Source: an uncultured Dehalococcoidia bacterium
GTDB lineage: Bacteria; Chloroflexota; Dehalococcoidia; Lucifugimonadales; UBA1123
Assembly: GCA_958296105.1 (NCBI GenBank)
Contig: OY282441.1
Span: 248,001-312,000, forward strand
Reading direction: 5' to 3'
DNA length: 64,000 nt
Positions 1-7,627 of this stretch are shown here, piece by piece. Made by a program: the position numbers and the translations under genes. Numbering within the stretch: position 1 is the stretch's first letter; each line of letters opens with the position of its first letter. Below the pieces are notes generated by a model. The model was not told the origin of the DNA. It saw nothing but the letters and a program-made list of their open reading frames with translations, and ran no database searches.

Positions 1-2
1 AA

Positions 3-62
3 GCGCTGTTCTCCGGCTGCCAAAATCCGGCGGCGGAGCTGGAATACCTGCCCATCCAATAG
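3..62 (+). CDS. C-terminal tail of an upstream gene (partial)
   Basis: An open frame enters from outside the window and ends at a TAG at 60-62 with the tail ALFSGCQNPAAELEYLPIQ. Nothing identifies the protein. It reads like genuine coding sequence and is followed 61 bases later by a well-placed ribosome binding site and the start of another gene, so it is probably the last gene of an operon that once continued rightwards. Confidence 0.3.
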   Translation, partial: ALFSGCQNPAAELEYLPIQ

Positions 63-123
63 TATAGTTGCCTGAACGACAAGTGCCGAATCGCCTGATA
101 TTATCATCCCATAGGAGGGAGCA

Positions 124-177
124 ATGGCCGGCGGCGATCTTGGCCTGATGGCCCACCTGTTCAGGAGAGCAGTATAA
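124..177 (+). pseudogene. truncated DUF1800-like gene start
   Basis: A GGAGG lies six bases before the ATG at 124. The following 17 codons read MAGGDLGLMAHLFRRAV and then a TAA. The LMAHLxRRA pattern is the usual N-terminus of DUF1800 proteins (about 450-500 residues, often paired with DUF1501 proteins). Everything after the first 15 or so residues is missing, so the gene was probably cut by the rearrangement that brought in the accessory DNA to the right. The identification rests on one short motif. Confidence 0.4.
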
Positions 178-344
178 GGACAAAGACTCCACGCCCAGCA
201 AACCCGTCTTCGACCGCTCGGCGCTGCTGAGAGACACTTGGGCGCGAATCCGGCGTCGGGGTGGAGGGTGACACATACGGACGCTTCAGTGGGCAAGAAG
301 AGCAGACAGCCATGGCCAGCGTCGCCGCGAAATTGGAGCTTTCT
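178..344. other. short gap, no gene seen
   Basis: This stretch between the DUF1800 relic and the protease gene shows no coding pattern. An in-frame ATG at 261 would extend the protease by 28 residues, but that extension lacks a signal peptide and was not used. Confidence 0.4.
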
Positions 345-1793
345 ATGAATCGAACCGGACTGAGTTTGTCTCTAGGCGTCGTTGCTTGTTTTTCGTTCAT
401 CGCGCTTGCATGTGGAACCTCACAGCCTGAGCCAACTCTGGCACAAGACATTCGCGCAACGGTGGTGGCCGAAATAACGGCAACTGCATTGGCGGCTCAT
501 ACGACTGCCCCGCTCCCTGCTGACACAGCGGTCACACAGCCAGTTTCATCCGGATCGTTGATTCCGGCTGCGCCCGAGATTTCATCAGGCATCCGAGCAT
601 CAGATCCCACCCAACCAGAGCCTACCCCCACCCCATCTCCAATATCCACGCCAGCCCCGATCGAGACCCCAACGCTGTCATCCATCGTGGAGGAGATTTC
701 TCCCAGCGTGGTTCAGGTAGTCACCCCGTCGGGTACCGGTTCGGGATTCGTTATTGACGAGTACGGGCGCGTGCTCACAAGCGCTCATGTCGTGGGGAGA
801 CTCGAGACGGTTATGGTGAAGTCATCTGGTGGACGGACATACACAGGTGAGGTGCTAGGCGTCGATGAGGTCGCAGATCTCGCACTCATCTACTTGGGGT
901 ATTCAGCCGCCCTCGACCCCGTCACGCTGAGCAGCTCGGACGAGATCGAGGTTGGAGAGGAAGTCATAGTCATAGGTTTCCCATTGGTGGATACGTTGGG
1001 AGTATCTCCGACGATCACAAGGGGAATAGTCTCTGCCAAGCGATCTTCGGAATCTGAGATTGCGCTGCTCCAGACAGACGCGGCGATCAATCCTGGCAGC
1101 AGCGGCGGGCCCTTACTTGATCGCAGCGGACAGGTCATCGGCGTGAATACGTCCAAGTTGTTCGAATCGGACGACGGCAGACCTCTGGAGGGAATTGGGA
1201 TGGCAGTATCAGTCGATGAAGTGCGTACCCGACTGCAATCATTGAAGCGGCGCAAGAGCGTTCTTCTGGACACGCCCTCAGAATTTGGGACGAGGGAATT
1301 GGCGTCCGCTTTGGAAGACCTTCTTCCAAGGTCATTTGAGCAGCTGGACCCAAAGGCTGAAGGACTGACTATCGACGACTTCGGAATTGAAGACTTCGAC
1401 AGAAACTTGGTAGCTTACGCTTCAGCCGACCCATTTCATTTGATTATGGCGTCCACTAAAGAGTTGAGCGATCTCGATCGAATTGCGCTCGAACACGAAC
1501 TATTGGACCTTCATGCCTTCAAAGGGGCTTTTGAGGAACCAATCAAGGATGATCCAGACGCCAGCATCAACGATTTTGGTCTGTTGAGCATGGGGCGGAT
1601 TGGAGACAGTGCCATCGGCGCATTCGTAGACCTCTTTGACGAGGGAGAAGTAAGAGCCGAACTTGCTATGTTCATTCGAGACAATTACGTTGTACTATTG
1701 GCCATACTCTACTTTCCTGCAACAGAACCCTCCGTCTCCGTGGAGGATGTGGCGAGAGCGATAGATGTGGCCATGATAGATCACTTGGATTGA
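345..1793 (+). CDS. secreted HtrA/S1C-type serine protease lipoprotein
   Basis: The predicted 482-residue protein begins with a lipoprotein signal (hydrophobic stretch ending LAC, Cys23). A Thr/Pro-rich spacer of about 90 residues follows, then a trypsin-fold domain. The catalytic triad is visible as His148 in TSAHVVG, Asp178 in ADLALI and Ser253 in NPGSSGGP, the arrangement of the DegP/HtrA (S1C) group. No PDZ domain is evident; the last 170 residues are unassigned. The start at 345 is preferred over 261 because it puts the signal peptide at the N-terminus and has a GGAG seven bases upstream. The protein probably acts outside the membrane on misfolded or surface proteins. It appears intact although its neighbours are decayed. 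Confidence 0.85.
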   Translation: MNRTGLSLSLGVVACFSFIALACGTSQPEPTLAQDIRATVVAEITATALAAHTTAPLPADTAVTQPVSSGSLIPAAPEISSGIRASDPTQPEPTPTPSPISTPAPIETPTLSSIVEEISPSVVQVVTPSGTGSGFVIDEYGRVLTSAHVVGRLETVMVKSSGGRTYTGEVLGVDEVADLALIYLGYSAALDPVTLSSSDEIEVGEEVIVIGFPLVDTLGVSPTITRGIVSAKRSSESEIALLQTDAAINPGSSGGPLLDRSGQVIGVNTSKLFESDDGRPLEGIGMAVSVDEVRTRLQSLKRRKSVLLDTPSEFGTRELASALEDLLPRSFEQLDPKAEGLTIDDFGIEDFDRNLVAYASADPFHLIMASTKELSDLDRIALEHELLDLHAFKGAFEEPIKDDPDASINDFGLLSMGRIGDSAIGAFVDLFDEGEVRAELAMFIRDNYVVLLAILYFPATEPSVSVEDVARAIDVAMIDHLD

Positions 1794-2628
1794 ATGGGAC
1801 TTTTGCAATCTTCCATCTATTCCCGTCACCGTCACCCCGCCGCGCGCACGAGAACCCACGCGCCTGCCCCATGTCCGGCATGGCTTCGGTGTCGCCGTGC
1901 CGTGTGCAGACCAGCGCTCCGCAGGAGTTGCCCAGCTCCAGCGCGCAGTGGACCTCGGGAAAGTCCGGATCCGGCAGGGCGCGACTTCGGACCACCATCT
2001 CCACCTCACCCATCCGCGCCATCGCGATGCGGTAGGCGGACTCGATTCGCTCGTCGGGGATGATATCGCAGACCCTGCTGCCCATGTCCACCGTCAGGAT
2101 CATGGCGTCCCGTGCCTTCCCGAACGCCGAGAAGGTGTACAGCGCCGCCTGCGTCACCACCTCCGTGCTGCTTCTCTCGACGACCAGCTCGCGCCAGCGT
2201 CGAAAGGCGTATGGCCCCCGCGTCTTGACCTCGATCACGACGTCGTCCAGTCCGCCCATGAAGGCGTCGTGACGCCCCTCCAGCATCTGCCCGCCGGCCT
2301 CGCTCCGGATCTGCCCGTTCTCGGCGTCCGCGTTCAGCCTGACCGTCCAGCCGTGTCCGGCCAGCCACTTCAGCGCCACCGGCTCCAGCGCCCTGCCCGC
2401 GTCCAGCATGATATGGGTGTCCGCGTCTAAGCGGCGGTCGGCGCGCGTCTCGCCCCTCACCGTGCGTTCGCAGCCCTCTCAGAACAGCGCGCGCCGACAG
2501 GCCGAGGCCGCCGCCGACATCCTGACGATAACCGTATCCGGGCTCTTCGCGCGCTTATCGTAGCCACGCAGCTCGATGTTCGGGCGCGCGTACACGCCGC
2601 CACCAGCGCCGTTGATTCCGTTGGTCAT
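1672..2628 (-). pseudogene. PD-(D/E)XK phage-type exonuclease, interrupted by one TGA
   Basis: From an ATG at 2628, preceded by a strong AGGAGGAG site, the frame reads about 49 residues to CRRALF and then meets a TGA at 2479-2481. The same frame continues without further stops. Downstream come a glycine-aspartate motif (GRHDAF) and DDVVIEVKTRG, the D...ExK catalytic core of PD-(D/E)XK exonucleases (YqaJ/Cas4/lambda-exo type), then a Cys-containing tail near residue 230. The first block resembles the CRRxLFxE start motif of these enzymes, and one TGG-to-TGA change would explain the stop. The C-terminal part runs into the protease gene on the other strand, so the true end is unclear. Its neighbours are annealing-protein and SSB relics, as in phage recombination modules. 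Confidence 0.6.
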
Positions 2629-2734
2629 CTGCGACCTCTCCTCCTGTGATCTCGCAGTTCGTCTTCCGCCGCGGCGAACATCTACGTATCAGGTACCGGG
2701 TGGGTTTGCGTTCGACGTCGAAAGCCCACGCGCC

Positions 2735-2766
2735 CTATCGGACTGAGTGGGTTTTGCTTGTCGTTA
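2735..2766 (+). terminator. hairpin with T run in the cassette A tail
   Basis: CCCAC and GTGGG pair around a loop containing CTATCGGACTG and are followed by TTTT. Related copies lie near 4327-4363 and 5790-5825, always next to the stronger minus-strand terminator of the coiled-coil gene. The cassette end therefore carries hairpins that could stop transcription from both sides. Confidence 0.45.
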
Positions 2767-2779
2767 GCTCAATGAACGC

Positions 2780-2817
2780 AAAAAGGGCCGGATGCCCCTT
2801 TCGGGAAACCTCCGGCC
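2780..2817 (-). terminator. Rho-independent terminator of coiled-coil gene A
   Basis: On the minus strand GGCCGGA and TCCGGCC form the stem with an inner CCC-GAAA-GGG hairpin, followed by TTTTT. It lies 33 bases past the stop codon of the gene ending at 2850. Near-identical copies follow genes B and C. Confidence 0.85.
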
Positions 2818-2849
2818 ATCGTGGATGGGTTGGTTATTCTGGACGGTGG

Positions 2850-3659
2850 CTAGTCCGCCTTGAACATCTGCGCGCGCAGCCTGTAGAAATGCGCCTCTTT
2901 CGAGTCGACTGCGTCCTGCGCGCGCCAGTTGACATTCATCCCGGATACGGCGGGGTAAGCGGGAAGACCCGTGAATCTGGTAAGCAGCCCAGCGTTGCGG
3001 ACGGCCCTTTCGATGTCCTTTGGATAGATCGTGTGCGAGACTTCCACGGAAACGTAGCAGTCCGCGCCCTCCGGGTCCGTGGCCAGTATGATTATGTCAG
3101 CGCCTTGGAAGCTGATCAGGTCGCTTTCGGAGATATCCGAGGTGTCGGCATCTTGCAGGATGTTGGCGAGGTCGGCTATGGAGAGAACAGACTTTATCCT
3201 GAATCCCATCCTCATCGGGATGAATGGGATGTGCCTGAGAGCTATCTCTCTGGCGTGGAAGCCCTTGATGTCGGCTACGTCATCGCGCAAGCCCTTGACG
3301 TCGGATTCGAGCGCCTCGAAGCGCGCGTTGGTGGACTCCATGAACCGCTGGAGGGTGTTCTCCGTGCGGAGCTGCGACTCTCGGAGCTCCCTGATAGCGG
3401 TCTCCTGCCGCGCTTGAGTCTCCAGGATCTGCGCGATGGCGGTCTCCTGCCGCGCTTGAGTCTCCAGGATCTGCGCGATGGTGGTCTCCTGCCGCGCCTG
3501 TGTCTCCAGGATCTGCGCCTGAACGGTCTCCAGCGTGTCGAACCTCTGCGGCAGCGCCAGCAGCTCGCTGGTCAGCAGACGCGCGCGAACCGCCTCCAGC
3601 CATTTCGGATTCTCGTCCATGACCCTGATGAAGTCTTCTATGGTGTCGATGGTTGCCAT
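2850..3659 (-). CDS. coiled-coil protein with nuclease-like C-terminal domain (cassette A)
   Basis: This 269-residue protein starts MATIDTIEDF. Residues about 40-110 are a coiled coil built from 14-residue repeats (ETQARQETAIAQIL). The C-terminal 130 residues form a compact domain with ADIIIL, then ADCYVSVEVSHTI. That layout resembles the D...ExK core of the restriction-endonuclease-like fold in DUF3782-type coiled-coil proteins, but with Ser where the Lys would be. The start at 3659 is chosen over an upstream ATG because paralogues B and C share the same MxTIxxIxDFIR start and because a GGAG precedes it. Function unknown. It is transcribed alone, with its own palindrome and terminator. It is cytoplasmic by lack of a signal peptide. 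Confidence 0.75.
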   Translation of the reverse strand: MATIDTIEDFIRVMDENPKWLEAVRARLLTSELLALPQRFDTLETVQAQILETQARQETTIAQILETQARQETAIAQILETQARQETAIRELRESQLRTENTLQRFMESTNARFEALESDVKGLRDDVADIKGFHAREIALRHIPFIPMRMGFRIKSVLSIADLANILQDADTSDISESDLISFQGADIIILATDPEGADCYVSVEVSHTIYPKDIERAVRNAGLLTRFTGLPAYPAVSGMNVNWRAQDAVDSKEAHFYRLRAQMFKAD

Positions 3660-3675
3660 TTCATATCTCCACTGG

Positions 3676-3690
3676 ATTGTAGTGTACAAT
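3676..3690 (-). promoter_or_regulatory. conserved palindrome upstream of gene A
   Basis: ATTGTA-GTG-TACAAT is a perfect inverted repeat with a 3-base centre, 17 bases before the start codon. The same TTGTA-GTG-TACAA element precedes genes B and C at nearly the same distance. It could be an operator, or its minus-strand TACACT could serve as a -10 box. Confidence 0.5.
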
Positions 3691-3754
3691 ACGAGGGACA
3701 GGCATTCCAGCGGAGCGTCTGCACCTGCCAATGGCCTATTCGACGCCGAAGCGT

Positions 3755-4241
3755 CTATCTGCGCTTGGTGTTCCGGTAGAGTTCGGTCAGGACATCTAGG
3801 TTCAGCCCCTCGAGGTCCACCCCGAACGGCTCCAACGAGCGCCTTCCTCCTCCCCAGCCGCGCGCCTCGCCCTCCCGAATCAGCGCCGCGATGGTCCTCG
3901 TCTTGTCGACCGTCGCACTCCGGAGCCGTCATCTACCCAATGCGAGCAGATCATGCACACCAGCTCGCTGGCGAGCTTCTCGCCGCGGGGGTAGACGTCG
4001 GATCCGCCTTGCGTCTGGCGCTGTTGGCCGTTGTTGTTCCTCGGCGGCGGGCACTGAGTCTGACGCCTCGGTCTGTTGCCCCCCAGCCGCGCCCCATTCA
4101 TACCCGGACCCGAGGCACGATACAGCCCGTTGCAGAAGGCGTTTCCGAACAGTCTGAGGGCGCGTCGCAGAGCGTCCGACTTCGCGCCCTTGTACGCCGT
4201 CTCGTTGCCGTCGGTGTTGTCGACCGCTCTGCGGGCTGTTC
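3755..4241 (-). pseudogene. Rad52-family single-strand annealing protein relic
   Basis: One minus frame reads ETAYKGAKSDALRRALRLFG then NAFCNGLY, which matches the conserved KGAxSDALKRAxRxFGxxFG core of Rad52/22-family annealing proteins. It continues through a Gln/Asn-rich linker to about 3880. The C-terminal tail (TIAALIREGEARGWGG ... LTELYRNTKRR, stop at 3755) is in a different frame, so at least one frameshift separates them. The N-terminal 100 or more residues are missing. Together with the exonuclease and SSB relics it marks a phage-type recombination module. It lies between coiled-coil cassettes A and B. Confidence 0.55.
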
Positions 4242-4383
4242 ATTCCGGTGATGCGTCCCGCTGCCATGTTCCGGTTTTGCCCGCTCGCCAGAGGCCTTTC
4301 GTCAGGCGTGTTTGCTCCAATCAAAAAGCCCCCGCGCCCTATCGGACTGAGTGGGTTTTGCTTGGCATTGGCTCGATGGACGC

Positions 4384-4422
4384 AAAAAGGGCCGGAGGCC
4401 CCTTTCGGGAAACCTCCGGCCC
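4384..4422 (-). terminator. Rho-independent terminator of coiled-coil gene B
   Basis: A perfect 10-bp stem (GGGCCGGAGG / CCTCCGGCCC) is followed on the minus strand by TTTTT. It lies 28 bases after the stop of gene B and is nearly identical to the terminators of cassettes A and C. Confidence 0.88.
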
Positions 4423-4450
4423 TCGTGGTGAAGTGATTGGGTTGGAGCGG

Positions 4451-5455
4451 TTAGTCCGCCTGCGCCAGCTTGTCCGGAATCTCGTACCAGAGCGCCTCCT
4501 TCGACTCTATGACGCCCCGGCGTATCCGATCGTTCAGATTCACGCCGGCGACCACCGCGTGAGCGGGGATCCCCGTGAACCGAGTGAGGAACTCAGCGTT
4601 GCGAATGGCTCTTCGGGTGTCGTCCCAGTGAACCGTGTACGAGATCTCCATGGCGATGTAGCAGTCCGCGCCTTCGGAGTCCGTGACTTCCATGATGAGA
4701 TCGGCGGTGCGGAAGCTCTGCAGATCCCCCCGATCAATGCCGGACGTGTCGCTGGACCTGATAATGCCCAGGATGTCCTTCCTGGAAAGGGCGGTCTGCA
4801 ACTCGAATCCGAGTTCCCAGGCTGCGCCGTCAGCGTCTGCGATGATCGCGTCCCTAGCGTACACACCCCTGATCTTGCCCACGTCCTTGTGGATCGCCTC
4901 GACTATCGATGCGAGTTTGGCAACCGTGCCTTCCAGCCTGACGTGAGACGCCGCAAGCTCCGCGACGGTGGTCTCCAGCCTGACGTGGGACGCCGCAAGC
5001 TCCGCGACGGTGGTCTCCAGCCTGACGTGGGACGCCGCAAGCTCCGCGACGGTGGTCTCCAGTGCATCGAGCCGCCTGTCGGTGGTCTCGACGAACTGCT
5101 GGAGGGTGTTTTCCAGCCTGGCGTGGGACGCCGCAAGCTCCGCGACGGTGGTCTCCAGTGCATCGAGCCGCCTGTCGGTGGTCTCGACGAACCGCTGGAA
5201 GGTGTTTTCCAGCCTGGCGTGGGACGCCGCCAGCTCCGCGACGGTGTTCTCCAGCGCCTCGAGCCGCCTGTCGGTGGTCTCGACGAACCGCTGGAAGGTG
5301 TTTTCCAGCCTGGCGTGGGACGCCGCCAGCTCCGCGACGACCTGCGGCAACCCCAGCAGCTCACGGGTGAGCACCCGGATGCGCACCTCCTCCAGCCAGT
5401 CCGGATTCTCGCCCAGAACCCGGATGAAGTCCTGTATGTTGTCGATGGTGGTCAT
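4451..5455 (-). CDS. coiled-coil protein with nuclease-like C-terminal domain (cassette B)
   Basis: This 334-residue paralogue of the gene at 2850-3659 starts MTTIDNIQDFIRVLGENPDW. The coiled coil (residues about 45-200) contains three copies of a 33-residue unit (ELAASHARLENTFQRFVET and onward) and three copies of a 14-residue unit (ELAASHVRLETTVA). The matching DNA repeats are 99 bp and 42 bp. The C-terminal domain keeps ADLIMEV and ADCYIAMEISYTV, again with Ser in the ExK position. The start at 5455 has a GGAGG eight bases upstream and matches the paralogues. The expanded repeat number compared with A suggests recombination-driven length change. Function unknown. Confidence 0.75.
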   Translation of the reverse strand: MTTIDNIQDFIRVLGENPDWLEEVRIRVLTRELLGLPQVVAELAASHARLENTFQRFVETTDRRLEALENTVAELAASHARLENTFQRFVETTDRRLDALETTVAELAASHARLENTLQQFVETTDRRLDALETTVAELAASHVRLETTVAELAASHVRLETTVAELAASHVRLEGTVAKLASIVEAIHKDVGKIRGVYARDAIIADADGAAWELGFELQTALSRKDILGIIRSSDTSGIDRGDLQSFRTADLIMEVTDSEGADCYIAMEISYTVHWDDTRRAIRNAEFLTRFTGIPAHAVVAGVNLNDRIRRGVIESKEALWYEIPDKLAQAD

Positions 5456-5472
5456 GTTTGCCTCCATTGAGT

Positions 5473-5485
5473 TTGTAGTGTACAG
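5473..5485 (-). promoter_or_regulatory. conserved palindrome upstream of gene B
   Basis: TTGTA-GTG-TACAG, the cassette element with one arm mismatch, lies 18 bases before the start codon. Confidence 0.45.
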
Positions 5486-5492
5486 AACGAGG

Positions 5493-5523
5493 GGCTGGCG
5501 TTCCATCGAATCGCCAGCCCCTG
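5493..5523 (-). terminator. 10-bp hairpin between the ssb relic and gene B
   Basis: GGGGCTGGCG and CGCCAGCCCC form a perfect stem with an 11-base loop. There is no clear T run, so it may be a terminator for the upstream gene or part of the cassette's 5' leader. Degenerate versions occur upstream of genes C (6831-6862) and A (about 3693-3729). Confidence 0.4.
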
Positions 5524-5540
5524 AACCACGTGGTGTTCTC

Positions 5541-5684
5541 CTAATGCTGGAACGCGCGGTCCGTCCAGCGCTCGTTCACCGTGAGGCTGAAGCGCGTCAC
5601 CGCCGTGCCGTCAGACAGGTACTGCATCTCCGGGTCGCCTCCGAGGTTGCCGATTCCCATGAACTTGTTCGTTCCTGAACTCTT
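5541..5684 (-). pseudogene. ssb: N-terminal fragment of single-stranded DNA-binding protein
   Basis: The minus strand reads TNKFMGIGNLGGDPEMQYL then SDGTAVTRFSLTVNERWTD and stops at TAG (5541). This is the beta1-beta3 start of bacterial/phage SSB (NKVxLIGNLGxDPExRYxxxGTAVxxFSLAVNxRW). Only about 45 of the usual 110-170 residues remain; the whole C-terminal OB half and the acidic tail are absent. No convincing start codon context is left. It lies between cassettes B and C, as part of the decayed phage replication/recombination set. Confidence 0.65.
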
Positions 5685-5843
5685 TCTCTGCGAGACCGTG
5701 TTGATTTTCGATTTGCGCCCCGCTGCGTCTGTTGCGTCTCGACCGCTCGCCAGCGGCCATCTTCAGGCGGGTTTCCGTTGGAAGAAGTCCCCGCGTCCTA
5801 TCGGAACAGCGGGGGCTTTGCTTGCTATTGACTCGATGAACGC

Positions 5844-5880
5844 AAAAAGGCCGGAGGCCCCTTTCGGGAAACCTCCGGCC
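5844..5880 (-). terminator. Rho-independent terminator of coiled-coil gene C
   Basis: GGCCGGAGG and CCTCCGGCC pair and are followed on the minus strand by TTTTT. It is the third copy of the cassette terminator, 32 bases past the stop of gene C. Confidence 0.87.
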
Positions 5881-5911
5881 CTCGTGGACGTGTTGGTTGG
5901 TTTCGCGGACG

Positions 5912-6796
5912 CTAGCGCTGCGACCTCATCAGGAACACCTCCACGCCTCTGCCATTGGCGTAGAGCCTGTCCTGCTCGGACATCTCGCTCCCGTACACGG
6001 CTGGCAGGACCTCCGCGTCCGGATAGACCGCGACAAGCGCTCCTGCGCTTTTCACCGCCCTGTCCACGTCCTCATGGTCGAGACGGTTGGACACCTCGAC
6101 GGGGACGTAGACCTCTTGTGTCGAGCCGCATCGGCGCGCGCTGGCGATCAGGTCAGTGTACATCAGCCGCGTGTACTGTTCCTCTGTGATGTCGTCTCGT
6201 TCCTCAGCGTAGTGGACGGCGCTGAGGAACGCGGGCAGATCCCCCGCCGGATAGAGCGCCCTGGCCACTCGGACTTTGCGCATCCCCAGCCTGGTGGCCA
6301 GCAGTCCATGGATTCTGCCCTGAAGCCGCATCTCCATGCGGTCGCCCTTCATGCTGTCGAGGTCGCGCTGCATAACGGACTGTGTCTGCGCCAACTGCGC
6401 GATGGTGGTCTCATGCCGCGCTTGGGTCTCCAGCATCTGAGCTTGCACGGTCTCCAGCGTGTTAAAGCGCGCGTTGGTGGACTCCATGAACCGCTGGAAG
6501 GTGTTCTCCGTGCTGACCTGTGACGCCGCCAGTTCAGCCATTGCGATCTCCAGCGTGTCGAAGCGCGCGTTGGTGGACTGGACGAACTGGTTGTGCGAAG
6601 TCGCCAGCTGTTGGAGGGTGTTCTCCGTGCTGACCTGCGACGCCGCCAGCTGTTGAACGACACCCTCCAGCGTGTCGAACCTCTGCGGCAGATCCAGCAG
6701 CTCGCGGGTCAGCAGCCGCGCGCGAACCGCCTACAGCCACTGCGGGTTCTCGTCCATGATTCGGATGAAGTCTTCTATGGTGGCGATGGTGGCCAT
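5912..6796 (-). pseudogene. coiled-coil cassette C, interrupted by one TAG
   Basis: From ATG 6796 the frame reads MATIATIEDFIRIMDENPQW then L and meets a TAG at 6731-6733, exactly where paralogue A has a GAG (Glu). It then continues open to 5912. Apart from that single G-to-T change the gene is complete, about 294 codons. It has LAASQVSTENTLQQL-type coiled-coil repeats and a C-terminal domain with YVPVEVSNRLDHEDVDRAV, the same ExS motif. The next in-frame ATG is at 6541, which would give a 209-residue product lacking the N-terminal domain. The lesion may be recent decay, a sequencing error, or a stop that is suppressed. Confidence 0.7.
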
Positions 6797-6813
6797 TTCA
6801 CCCCTCCACTGGG

Positions 6814-6826
6814 TTGTAGTGTACAA
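6814..6826 (-). promoter_or_regulatory. conserved palindrome upstream of gene C
   Basis: TTGTA-GTG-TACAA, a perfect inverted repeat 18 bases before the start codon, matches the elements upstream of genes A and B. Confidence 0.48.
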
Positions 6827-6869
6827 GACGAGGGGCAAGCGTTCCAGCGAATCGCCAGCCCATCAGCAA

Positions 6870-7132
6870 TTGTGGAAAGAAGGGGAGTGCCACTCTGGGC
6901 GAGCGCTCCCCTCGTGGAAACGGAGAATGGGGATGCTGCGACGCCCGCCTCCTATCGAGTCCACCTCTTGCCGGTGCCCTACCGGGCATCCCCACTGAAC
7001 CAGCGTTAGCCAGTCGAACACACCCTCGCCTCAGCCTCCATTGCGCGCATCGCCACCTCTAAGCAGCTTGCCCCTCAGCGGCGCGTCCTCAGCCGCAAGA
7101 CCCCGCGCCAGAGTTCGGTAATTCGCGCCGCG
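6870..7132. other. gap with hairpins, no gene seen
   Basis: No convincing coding frame. GGGGATGC (6931-6938) and GCATCCCC (about 6987-6994) are inverted repeats about 50 bases apart. A second GGGGAG...CTCCCC pair lies just before it. These may be old terminators of the element. Confidence 0.3.
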
Positions 7133-7627
7133 TCAGCCAAGCCAGTCCCTCAGCTCCCGCTCGAAGTTCACGTCGCCATCTGCCGCGCCCTCATGGGCGG
7201 AAGGGTTAGCCCCTTCCGGCGCCACGCCCAAGTCAGTCTCTGGACCGTCGGTGGAGAAGTACCTGACATAGGGAGCGACACGGTCGCGCGCCTTGGACGG
7301 ATGCTTCGCCCTGCGCTCGTATTCGAGGACGAATGGGAGGCTCAGGCGGCCTGCCCCCAGACAGCCCGGAGGCGTCCGGGTTGATCCCCAGCGTCCTAAC
7401 TCTATGCGAAAAGTATCTCGAAGCACTGTGCGGCGGCGTCAGGTATCGCTTGGTAGACTTGGGCGTCGAGGGGATGGAGTGCGGAACGGATGCGGCCAGT
7501 CACAGCGATTCGATACGGCGGCGAGCTCCAGACGGTCGAGAAGCGGCATCTCGCCAAGACTCAGCAGCGTCTTGACGAATCCAGACCCGTCGTTTGCGCT
7601 CAGCCCGTTCTTCGAGGAGCGCGGCAA
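7133..7627 (-). pseudogene. replication-relaxation protein relic, frameshifted
   Basis: Two minus-strand frames carry pieces of one protein. The first has LLSLGEMPLLDRLELAAVS, which resembles the N-terminal winged-helix start (LPLLDRLELAAL) of replication-relaxation proteins. The second (7133-7426) has LPFVLEYERRAKHPSKARD then RVAPYVRYFS, which resembles their C-terminal PFxLEYDRGTExPxKxxxKLxxY block. At least one frameshift and an internal deletion lie between. Such proteins are typical of Chloroflexota and Actinomycetota plasmids, phages and integrative elements. This supports the region being a decayed mobile replicon. Confidence 0.5.

Noticed and set aside
2646-3779. 377-codon plus-strand frame across coiled-coil gene A
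   Set aside because: It mirrors the repeats of the minus-strand gene, has no ribosome site, and its repeated peptide (LRDGGLLPRLSLQ) is what the reverse of the coiled-coil repeats gives.
4076-5678. Long plus-strand frames over gene B and the Rad52 relic
   Set aside because: Shadows of repetitive minus-strand DNA; the minus strand has starts, terminators and paralogues.
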